This document shows, one piece after another, positions 18,401-25,137 of a stretch of DNA of 25,137 bases. Each line of letters starts with the position of its first letter. The first letter of the stretch is position 1. The translations under genes and the position numbers were made by a program. Location of the stretch: the NCBI GenBank assembly GCA_003640385.1, contig RCAB01000705.1:1-25137 (forward strand), read 5' to 3'. This DNA comes from Setaria digitata. Taxonomy: Eukaryota; Nematoda; Chromadorea; Rhabditida; Setariidae. A model generated the notes under the pieces. The model saw only the letters and a list, made by a program, of their open reading frames with translations, was not told where the DNA came from and ran no database searches.

Positions 18401-20576
18401 AATTTGTAAAAATTTCAGTTTGAAAATATTGAAGTAAAACAAATTATAGAAAAGACAAATGATATAAAAGTTTAAAGCAAAAGTCAAAGATATCATTTAA
18501 AAACAAAAGCATTCAATTTTAATTCGCCCAATTTTTGCCATTTTAAAAAATTAAAATTTGCAAAAGTTTCAGTTGCCATGTCTCTCACCGAATAATAAGC
18601 TGAAATTCAAATATAAAAGGCTTGATAATTTTACCCAATGTGCAGGCTTAAATAAAATAAGCCTTCAGCATCATATTTCCAAATCTTCAGCAATTCTCGT
18701 CAGTTTTTTTTTTCTTCTTTTTAATTTTTCTTTTCATTTAAAAGAAATTTTTTCCTTTAAGAATCATTTCACGAATGATTTTGTATAATTTCATGAACTC
18801 AATTATTATTCGATAAAGTTAAAATTTAGAGCATGAAAAAATTTTAATTTCATTAAATAATAATTAAGGTAGTTTATGAAATAATACAGATTCACCTGTG
18901 AAGTAATAATTTTCAATAAAAAATTTTTTAAAATCGATAATTAAAACTTACAACTCTTTCCTTTTTCTTTTTTCTCTCTTAAAAAAAAAAAAAAAAAAAA
19001 CCAATGCATAATTAATAATCACATGATAATTTTAAATGGGAAATTCCACGATATTCGCTAGCAAATTAAGGTGCCAGTGAACGATTTTTTTTAATAGTTA
19101 AATTTTCAACAAATTTTTAAAATAATATGTAATCATTAATCAAGTAATAGTTTTAAACGAAAAATTTTGTATAATTGTTGATCAGACAGTAGCATCATTT
19201 AATGTAAATTATGGGGAAGACATATAATATCAATGTGTTTTTTTGTACAAGAAAAGTAAATATATCGAAATTTAATACACTTAATGGTTACATAGGTTTT
19301 AAAGTCATTAATTCTTAGAATAATAGAGGAATTAATTTGGCTAAAATGAGTAATAGAAGTAATTAATTATTAATTTGGTATATTCGAAGAAGAAAAGAGA
19401 AGCACAAGAAAGAAAAAGTTGGAAAAAAAAAAAAGGAAACGATTTGAGAATTAAATTAGTAAACTATGAAATTATTAAAAGGAAGATAATTACTCACTTT
19501 TATCAATAAAATTAATAATTAAAGGCAAATTGTTTTTCGAGTGCTTACACTTTGTAAGGCATTTTTAGGCACCATCAATAAATATTTCCGAACATTGGGG
19601 CCAAGTGTTACGTGTAAAGGATTTTATGATAAAATGTCCTACTTGTGCAACCATAAGTTATTTTGGCTGGTAATATATTTTTATTAGATTAAACCTTTCA
19701 ATTTTCATTCATTTATAATTAAATTAAATCTCGCAAATGCATTAATTTGTAATGTTTCATGCATGAAATAAATTTAGCAAAAGAAAACGAAAACGAAAAA
19801 TTTGTCAAATTTTTTTTTCATGAAAATCTAATAATAAAAAAAAAAGAAAGAAAAAAAAGCGTTAATTTTAATAATAACGAATACTGAATATACAAATGTC
19901 GTACATAAATATAAATTTAATGTTAAAAACAGTGAAAATTAATTTTTCTGACAAAATAAGGAAGTGAACTTTTAATAGAAGAAGTATACATTGAAATTTC
20001 GACAATTTAATTAAGAATGAAATTTTTTTTTATCATTTCTTTCATTTTTCAGCTTAATATATTCAATTAAACGTATTTTACATAGCATGAAATATTGTAA
20101 AAATAATATTTTTGTAATTTAAAATTCGACATAAATCTTTTTTTCTTATTTATTTCTTTGTCTATTTTTATTTAATTATTTCTTATTCATTTGTCTGATT
20201 AGTTTTATTTTCTTTCCTTTTTTTTTCATTCGTACTTTTTTTGCATATTTATTTCCTCACACAATTTTTTATTTATTTAAGTAATTAATTAATTTCTCTT
20301 TTTTACAGGCGAGTGAAAAGTAATGTGGAAGACGGTGAATCTGAATCTAAACGTTGTGCACGTGAAATTCAAACGTACTCACGTGGTTGGCCGCAGCATG
20401 CACGTTTCTGTGATGAAGAAGAAATGCATGCAGTAGAAGATTTTTGCCGACTTCACGAATTACTTCGCGCAAAACTTGGCGTAACAATGGAAAAAGTGAC
20501 AGATTTGGATATCAGTGATACTGATATTTCAACGTTGGTGGGAGAGCCAGCTCAGAATCAAGATAATTTATCATGA
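15435..20576 (+). CDS. Single-pass membrane protein with cysteine-containing ectodomain, five exons (213 aa model)
   Basis: Exons are 15435-15467, 16195-16338, 17786-17881, 19569-19669 and 20309-20576, totalling 642 coding bases. Phases agree at every junction (0, 0, 0, 2). Residues 1-37 are basic before the membrane segment (R14, R16, R22, R26, K28). Residues about 38-56 are hydrophobic (CFICILTSISIVYAYIFIG), suggesting a type II signal anchor. Residues 60-213 carry seven cysteines (62, 85, 114, 117, 141, 159, 171), including a CPTC pair, one N-glycosylation sequon at N96, and an acidic tail. I do not recognise the family, so no function is assigned. The weakest junction is the acceptor of exon 3 (TTTTAAAG). 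Introns 1 and 2 contain GATA-type site clusters. A shorter secreted form may start at 17711. Confidence 0.55.
15478..15654 (+). promoter_or_regulatory. Cluster of five GATA-type sites in intron 1
   Basis: TTATCA (TGATAA on the other strand) occurs at 15478, 15489, 15510, 15639 and 15649. The last extends to TTATCAGT, which is ACTGATAA in reverse, the core bound by nematode intestinal GATA factors such as ELT-2. By base composition about one such hexamer per 500 bases is expected, so five in 177 bases is an excess. Function is inferred. Confidence 0.35.
16195..16338 (+). CDS. Exon 2 of the plus-strand gene: basic stretch and membrane segment
   Basis: A TATTTTTAG acceptor ends at 16194, directly after an in-frame TAG, and the exon runs 48 codons to a GTATGC donor at 16339. 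It encodes TGRTRTHLAVRYMFRVKPC and then the hydrophobic segment ending IFIGPKV. Composition is coding-like until about 16320. A Met at 16231 could be the start if exon 1 is not used; the 36 bases before it would then be a leader after trans-splicing at 16194. An earlier donor, GTAAAG at 16240, would remove the membrane segment. Confidence 0.5.
16873..16922 (+). promoter_or_regulatory. Three GATA-type sites in 50 bases, intron 2
   Basis: CTTATCA occurs with its TTATCA core at 16873, 16884 and 16917, which is TGATAAG on the minus strand each time. They lie about 790 bases upstream of the alternative start at 17711, so they could serve an internal promoter. Function is inferred. Confidence 0.3.
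17270..17433 (+). repeat. Degenerate 40-45 bp tandem repeat ending in three GTTTAGCATC copies
   Basis: Three diverged units start at about 17270, 17314 and 17360. They share GTAATCA-TG, a T-run, GC-(A/G)TCAAAT and a CG-T word. After them the exact ten-mer GTTTAGCATC occurs at 17401, 17414 and 17424. The block lies inside intron 2 of the plus-strand gene. Confidence 0.6.
17711..17881 (+). CDS. Alternative first exon: signal-peptide-like start fused to exon 3
   Basis: ATG at 17711 opens a 57-codon frame that runs straight into exon 3 without splicing and ends at the same GTATGT donor. Its first residues, MLICLCHVIFQFFIQIF, form a hydrophobic core typical of a signal peptide. Used with exons 4 and 5 it would give a 179-residue secreted version of the same cysteine domain. 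Against it, the added 75 bases are as AT-rich as the intron, and no spliced-leader acceptor is evident before the ATG. Confidence 0.3.
17786..17881 (+). CDS. Exon 3 of the plus-strand gene
   Basis: This exon encodes VSCGEDEDQYAFISRLRESV and continues to RCVDRVDV. It has strongly coding-like composition that begins sharply at 17786 and ends at a GTATGT donor (17882). The acceptor TTTTAAAG is weak for a nematode; a second AG at 17766 (TTTTCAAG) would add 19 bases and shift the required phase. Two cysteines (residues 62 and 85) belong to the ectodomain. Confidence 0.65.
18573..18698 (+). CDS. Possible cassette exon in intron 3 (42 codons, phase 0/0)
   Basis: A GTTTCAG acceptor ends at 18572 and a GTCAGT donor begins at 18699. 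Between them is a 126-base open frame starting LPCLSPNNKLKF, with two cysteines and an NFT sequon. Both ends are phase 0, so it could be included between exons 3 and 4 without breaking the frame. The composition is only mildly coding-like and the donor is unusual, so this is tentative. Confidence 0.2.
19569..19669 (+). CDS. Exon 4 of the plus-strand gene: CPTC motif
   Basis: An ATTTTTAG acceptor ends at 19568 and a GTAATA donor begins at 19670. The 101-base exon encodes APSINISEHWGQVLRVKDF and then IKCPTCATISYFG, with the last codon (Trp) split across the junction. Another frame (GFYDKMSYLC...) is also open, but it cannot join exon 5 without a stop, so the phase-0 frame is preferred. It carries the N96 sequon and a CxxC pair at residues 114-117. 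Confidence 0.65.
20309..20576 (+). CDS. Exon 5 of the plus-strand gene: C-terminal domain and stop
   Basis: A TTTTTTACAG acceptor ends at 20308. After one base completing Trp125, the exon has 88 codons and a TGA at 20574. It is the clearest coding block in the window, with balanced composition. It includes SKRCAREIQTYSRGWPQHA, the cysteines of FCDEEEMHAVEDFC, a likely helical stretch RLHELLRAKLG, and an acidic tail DLDISDTDIS. Only one frame is open from the acceptor, which fixes the phase. Confidence 0.8.
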
Positions 20577-21475
20577 TTTTCATTTTCTATCTCAAAATCT
20601 AAATATTTTCAATCCCTCTTCGTTTCCTTTAAATTTAAAAAAGAATTGATAATAGTGTATAGTTCGTAATGCAAGCTATAGTCATTTAATTTTCATTTTA
20701 GTTTCATTTTCAAAAAAAGAAAATGAGAAAGAAAAAAGTGTTAAATTGTTTCCGAGTAAAAAAAGCTTCAATGTCATTTATTGCATTTCATTTACTACTT
20801 TATTTTAGCCATTGTTTTGCTTTTTTTCTTTCTTTTTTTTTTTCATTCAATTTTTTTTTTTTTTAAAAGTCAAAAAAATAATTTCAGGGGAAAATTAGAA
20901 AAATGATTTCAAATTAAATTGTAACATGCATTTTTGTTTGTACAGTATTGTCAATTATATATTATTATTATTAATATTATTATTATTTTTTGCTGATTAA
21001 ATTAACTATATATATGCATTGTTGATTTGCAGCTATATGTATTTTCTAAAAACACTTAAATAATTTTAACAAATATTACTATATGTAATATACATATACA
21101 CATAATTTTATCAAAATAGTCTTTTTTTTTTCGATTAATTATTAATGCTAATTACCACTAATTACATAATGCTTCTATTGCTATTGATGATTTTATTATT
21201 GCTACTGCTTCATCGCTCCATTATTAGTAATACCAGTACTTACTTTTACGGCTATTACTAATTATTGCAATTATTACACTTATTTAATTGCAACTATCTT
21301 CTACTATTGTCGGCACTTTTTTATACTTCCTATTTTTACAGCAACTTCTTACTGCTACTTATTACTCTTACTATTAATATTACATTTACTCACTTCTGCT
21401 ATTGTTATTACTGCTACTTCTATTATTGATAATACTCTTAGAGCATGCTGCAATTATTTAATATTATTATTAAGA
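20577..21475 (+). other. 3' flank of the plus-strand gene, trinucleotide-rich
   Basis: No canonical AATAAA lies close behind the stop codon. AAAATGAG near 20722 and AAATAATT near 20875 are weak variants. ATT repeats occur at about 20957-20988, and from about 21170 to 21440 there is a long, degenerate period-3 stretch of TTA, TAC, TGC and ACT units. No open frame through it is convincing. Confidence 0.5.
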
Positions 21476-21697
21476 TTATTTACTACTGAAATTGCAGCGC
21501 AAAATAATAGCAAGTTGAAATGTTTCTCTGTTTCTCTTGCTTTCATAGCATTTTAAACTCTTTACCTTATTCAGTCTATTGAATGGGATATTAGCCAAGC
21601 GAAGGAGGTTTCGTGAGCCAGGAAGGAAGGCCTTATGCTCTTCTGGCTTACCCTTATACTCTTCAAGCCTGGCATTATACTCTTCAAGCCTAGTATT
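21476..21697 (-). pseudogene. GC-rich fragment with a 73-codon open frame and heptad repeats
   Basis: The minus strand is open from 21697 to a TAA at 21476 with no Met. It begins NTRLEEYNARLEEYKGKPEE, a seven-residue periodic, charged, coil-like stretch made by the 21-bp repeats, then continues through FLPGSRNLLRLANIPFNRLN. AAG/GTAAAG inside it looks like a donor. A TTTCAG lies upstream, but the frame entered from it carries a stop in the oldest repeat unit. The other strand and other frames are also open. I read it as a decayed exon or a dispersed repeat copy, not an intact gene. Confidence 0.3.
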
Positions 21698-21716
21698 CTA
21701 CTCTTCAGACCTAGCC
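21633..21716 (+). repeat. Minisatellite, four 21-bp units
   Basis: Units start at 21633, 21654, 21675 and 21696 with consensus TTATACTCTTCAAGCCTRGYA. The middle two differ at only three positions, and the outer ones are more diverged. The block and the 50 bases to its left (about 21595-21632) are much GC-richer than the surrounding DNA. Confidence 0.9.
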
Positions 21717-21793
21717 ATCTACTGAAATTTCTTTATTTTTTTTTGATTTTATAATACATATGGCAAATTTTGTTCTTTTTAACTAATATTCAC

Positions 21794-21858
21794 ACACGTA
21801 CGTGTATAGACATTATACATATGATATTATATATATATATATATATATACAATATCAT
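21794..21858. repeat. Palindromic cluster with (TA)n core
   Basis: A 12-bp perfect palindrome ACACGTACGTGT lies at 21794-21805. ATGATATT (21821-21828) pairs with AATATCAT (21851-21858) around a run of about ten TA units. Confidence 0.75.
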
Positions 21859-22585
21859 TTTTATCAAAATATGCATACATCGAATGATGATGATACTACT
21901 GATTAGTATTATTTTTATCAATTTTGCCAAAAAATAAATAAAAGCATCAGACAACATTCATTCTTCTTTTCATTCTAAGCCTCCTAGACCAAACAATTCC
22001 ATTAGAGCAAATCATCAGTGTGCTAAAATATCGATAAAATAAACAGTTGCCTAGTGACCAATCATTTGATATTTTCTTTCTTTCCCAGCTTAATTTAGCG
22101 CTTAACGGGCTTAGTTTAACGATAATGAGGAATTATGGGTTGAAACATTTAAAATTTGTCACATCAAATTTACTTTTTTTTTTTTTTTTTTTCACGCTGA
22201 TTACGCTAATTTTTATACGTCATATGCTAAAATAATAGTACTGTTGTTTAATTTTTATTTATAGAAAAATATAAAAATGACCTAAATTTTTCATAAATTT
22301 ATATGCAAAAAAAAATTAAATATATTCCAAGTTTGAATGTAATAGTTCAATTGTAAACTACAAAAATTTCGAATTTTTAGGAAAGACACTCAGAAAAATG
22401 TTTTTCGTAAAACCTTTTCTATTTGTTCAGCCTAAAAAAAATGAATATTCAAAACAGAAATAAATATGATAAAAATGAAACTTTTTTTTGTAACTTAAAG
22501 TGATTCAAATTTTTTCATTCATTGGTTTATTCTAAAAAAAAAAAATATAAACATAAATAAATAAATAAAAAATTATATATATATG
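21859..22585. other. AT-rich intergenic DNA, no gene accepted
   Basis: A strong TTTCTTTCCCAG acceptor ends near 22089 and is followed by a short open stretch (LNLALNGLSLTIMRN), but the frame soon runs into a T-run and no partner exon was found. The rest is homopolymer-rich. Confidence 0.4.
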
Positions 22586-22683
22586 TATATTTATTATATA
22601 TATAATAAATATATAAAAAAAAATATATTATATATATATATAATTTGTCCAATATATATATATATATATATATTGGACAAATT
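22586..22683. repeat. Two adjacent perfect AT palindromes (28 bp and 42 bp)
   Basis: Positions 22586-22613 are a perfect 28-bp palindrome of TA and TTA words. Positions 22642-22683 are a perfect 42-bp palindrome: AATTTGTCC, a TA core, then GGACAAATT. Both could extrude as cruciforms. Confidence 0.9.
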
Positions 22684-23006
22684 TGCTAGCTTTATAAATA
22701 TATATCGGTTAGTCAGTAAAAAAAAAAAAAAAATTAAGGAAAAAAAGAACGAATTCTAAGCTATAATTTTAATCAAGCAATTAAACTGAAATTCAGTTTT
22801 CTCATTAATTTCTTTTTTAATCAAGCATTACTAATTTCTTTTCTCCATGCATATAATTCAAAATTAGGTTGTCATTCCTAAAATATCAATTTAATTTTTT
22901 AGGATTCTTTTACTGTTATAATCAGTTTTCAATAAAAACCTTCGAACAAATCACTTTATATTTAATTATCAAAATACATTGGACAAACATATCTGCTAGC
23001 TTTATA
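22672..23006 (+). repeat. Duplicated word ATTGGACAAA...TGCTAGCTTTATA beside dinucleotide repeats
   Basis: ATTGGACAAATTTGCTAGC then TTTATA at 22672-22696 recurs as ATTGGACAAACATATCTGC then TAGCTTTATA at 22978-23006. The second copy has a few extra bases in the middle. The first abuts a TA repeat and the second abuts the long TG repeat. Confidence 0.75.
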
Positions 23007-23009
23007 TGT

Positions 23010-23276
<267 letters not shown>

Positions 23277-23357
23277 TATGTGTATATATATATATATGTG
23301 TGCACGGGTATGGATGTGTGCACGCGGGTATGGACAGCTGTTTGCGCTTTATTACTT

Positions 23358-23562
23358 TTTGGCCAAGGAATATGATGCATGTGTATTTGCATGATGGATT
23401 TGGCCAGAATGAATGTATATTTCGTGAATCGTGAATCTGTATAGGACATGCAAGTGTGGTGTGTTTGTGTGTGTGTGCATGCCTGTCTGTGCTTAATTTG
23501 GCCAAGGAATGTGTGTGTGTGTTTGTGTTGTGTACGAGCTTGTCTGTTTATCTTGGCCAGAA
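23358..23562 (+). repeat. Diverged tandem duplication with TTGGCCA words
   Basis: TTTGGCCAAGGAAT occurs at 23358-23371 and 23497-23510, 139 bases apart. TTGGCCAGAA occurs at 23400-23409 and 23553-23562, 153 bases apart. The order (first word, then second word) is the same in both copies, with TG-rich spacers between. Confidence 0.75.
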
Positions 23563-23714
23563 ATGCATCTGATCATCGTGGCATTATTTGGTTGATTGCT
23601 TTTTTTTCCATCCGTTTTCTAATTCGTGCAATGTTAATGTCCGAAAATTTTAAAAATATGAGCAAAAAAAAAAGAAAATTCCAAGAAGAAAATTTATTGA
23701 TTATTTCAAAAACG

Positions 23715-23895
23715 ATCAAATCGTTTCATTTTCATTCTCGACTCTCGACTCTCCATTCTCCACCTCTCGAACCAAGTCATTTTTCTCACTTCATTGTCTT
23801 TTTGCACTTATTTTCTTTCTTCTCTCTTCGAACCTCTCTCTTTACTTCATTCATTTTTACTCCTTCTTTTCCTCCCACTTTTTTAATTTTCTTTT
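23715..23895 (+). other. Pyrimidine-rich tract
   Basis: About 180 bases are dominated by C and T (CTCGACTCTCGACTCTCC, CTTCTCTCTTCGAACC, CTCCTTCTTTTCC). Tracts like this occur in promoters and in long introns, and can form triplex DNA. The open frame through it is serine/phenylalanine-rich and has no other support. Confidence 0.6.
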
Positions 23896-24500
23896 GAAGC
23901 GTTATATGTAAAGAAAAAAAAAAAAAAAAAAATTTAAATTTGGATTATTTTGCAATAGTAATTTGATGAAGATAATGGGACGAGTCAATCCCATTTAAAT
24001 TTGTCCAATTTAATTTCAGCATTCGAAAAAAAAAAGTATAATTAAATTTCAATATATAATTAACATCAATTCAATTTAAAATTTCTTGCTTTATCTCTTC
24101 CTTTCTTTTTTTATTTTTCAACGTCTTTAATTAATAAACTAAAGTTAGCATTTAATTAGACAATCAATCAATTCACTGGATGAACAGAAAAATTTTAAAT
24201 ACTATGTATGACGAATGCAAAAAAAAAGTAAAATTTGAAAGCGTGGCTATAATAGATCAGAAATTTTGCTTTCCAAACTATTGTTTAAAAAATGGATTGA
24301 AAAAAAAAAAAAAGGAAAAAAAGAAAAAAAAACAATTCAGTTGGAAAAATTTTAGAAAAGTTTGAAAAAAAAAAGGAAGAAAAAAAAATTCGATGCATAA
24401 TTGGAATTGATGAAATTATTTTAAATTGCATTCATATCACAGTGTCGTCATATTTCACATTATTATTCCACATCTTTTTAACTGCTATCATATTCGCATA
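23896..24500. other. AT-rich DNA, no gene accepted
   Basis: The stretch holds A-runs (for example about 23912-23931 and 24300-24331) and a 61-codon plus-strand frame at 24180-24365 (MNRKILNTMYDECKKKVKF...) that ends in a lysine run of repeat origin. Frames of that length are expected by chance here. Confidence 0.4.
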
Positions 24501-24502
24501 TC

Positions 24503-24527
24503 ACGTATTACGTATTACGTGTCACGT
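24503..24527. promoter_or_regulatory. Cluster of four ACGT cores
   Basis: ACGT occurs at 24503, 24510, 24517 and 24524, an exact seven-base spacing, within TCACGTATTACGTATTACGT and GTCACGTTT. CACGT is a core recognised by bHLH and related factors. The cluster lies about 140 bases upstream of a candidate first exon. Regulation is inferred, and a short tandem repeat is the simpler reading. Confidence 0.3.
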
Positions 24528-24665
24528 TTCGAGCGATCTCAAAATTTAACATGAATTCTCAAATTTGTTTTCTTTTTCTTTTTTTGAAGAGAAGGAAGGG
24601 GAAATAAAATAAGTTTTGTAGAAAATTTACAATTAATAATCAATTTCTGCTTATTTATTTGAGCT

Positions 24666-24846
24666 ATGATATCCAACATAGCAAGGAACGCTTTGTTCCT
24701 TCGTACGTGTTCACTTTTATTATTTGACGCAAGCAACGGATTTCACGCTATTTTTTTTAGACATTTTTACTTTTTAATTAATGGAAATTTTAAAAGGGAT
24801 AACAGATTGGAAAGAAATTTTAAAGAATTAAATTTAATGCACACGT
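24666..24846 (+). CDS. Possible first exon of a further gene
   Basis: ATG at 24666 opens a frame starting MISNIARNALFLRTCSLLLF, hydrophobic enough for a signal or mitochondrial targeting peptide. It reaches a consensus GTAAGT donor at 24847; unspliced, it stops at 68 residues. The first 80 bases are GC-richer than the surroundings. The opposite strand is also open (start 24736, MLASNNKSEHVRRNKAFL...), so the coding strand is uncertain, and no partner exon is visible before the window ends. Confidence 0.2.
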
Positions 24847-25137
24847 GTAAGTGGAAGAACAATAAGTCATGAGACAAGAAGTTCATTATACTTAAATAAT
24901 ATGAATTCAATAATGATACATTTATAAAACATACTAATAACTCCATATTTATAAGGTTTAGTTTTAATTAATAAAAATCCTTAGTTAACTAAATTTGACC
25001 AATTGACAGTATTATTCTTATTATTATCATTATTCAGTTGCAAATTATTACTGCCATTGTTGTTAATGTGCGGAAGTTGACAAATAAATAAATTAATAAT
25101 GACAATTGTTATATTTTTCGTAAGACAGAGCCGAAAA

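Noticed and set aside
18318..18443. Minus-strand frame with a protein-like end (SDKEEIEMSYNDSRMNRKMK)
   Set aside because: Only about 41 codons, no ATG at its start, no acceptor, and it lies antisense in an intron of a better supported gene.
19569..19669. Second open frame of exon 4 (TCKGFYDKMSYLCNHKLFW)
   Set aside because: It looks protein-like but would enter exon 5 in a frame that stops within five codons, whereas the phase-0 frame joins cleanly.
24539..24736. Minus-strand 65-codon frame overlapping the candidate first exon
   Set aside because: It ends in a lysine run from simple sequence and has no splice context. It is kept only as the alternative strand for that patch.

Overview
The window is nuclear DNA from a eukaryote, most likely a nematode with a very AT-rich, intron-rich genome; a filarial-type worm is my best guess. 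Overall G+C is roughly a quarter. There are dozens of A or T runs of 15-25, few long open frames and no bacterial-style gene packing. The few coding islands have codon-balanced, GC-richer sequence bounded by nematode-like splice sites (acceptors TTTTTAG, TTTACAG, TTTTCAG; donors GTATGT, GTAATA). One gene start looks like a spliced-leader acceptor followed by a 17-base leader and an ATG. The species cannot be fixed from the sequence alone.

Left end, minus strand (about 1.22-2.60 kb): a two-exon gene. Exon 1 (2599-2549) encodes a signal-peptide-like hydrophobic start. Exon 2 (1367-1224) encodes a very acidic 47-residue segment with three Ser-Gly sites of the glycosaminoglycan-attachment type. 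The joined product is a 64-residue secreted proteoglycan-core-like protein, unless the last exon splices on to exons beyond the left edge.

Middle (about 2.6-15.4 kb): no gene I can defend. It holds homopolymers, GA/TC/AC/GACA microsatellites, a 780-bp unit bounded by inverted repeats (5937-6716) that encloses a 48-bp perfect palindrome, old degenerate tandem repeats (11.8-12.7 kb) and a perfect 21-bp-arm hairpin (14063-14107). A few GC-richer patches could be stray exons.

Right half, plus strand (15.42-20.58 kb): a five-exon gene whose phases join without conflict into a 213-residue protein. It has a basic N-terminus, one membrane segment and a cysteine-containing C-terminal domain of a family I do not recognise. 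An ATG upstream of exon 3 could give a second, secreted form sharing that domain. GATA-type sites cluster in introns 1 and 2.

Right end (20.6-25.1 kb): trinucleotide-rich 3' flank, a GC-rich fragment with four 21-bp repeats that read as heptads on the minus strand, AT palindromes, an uninterrupted TG repeat of about 127 units with a diverged duplication beside it, a pyrimidine tract, and an ACGT cluster upstream of a possible first exon near 24.67 kb. No tRNA, rRNA, CRISPR array, transposase or virus-like gene was seen.
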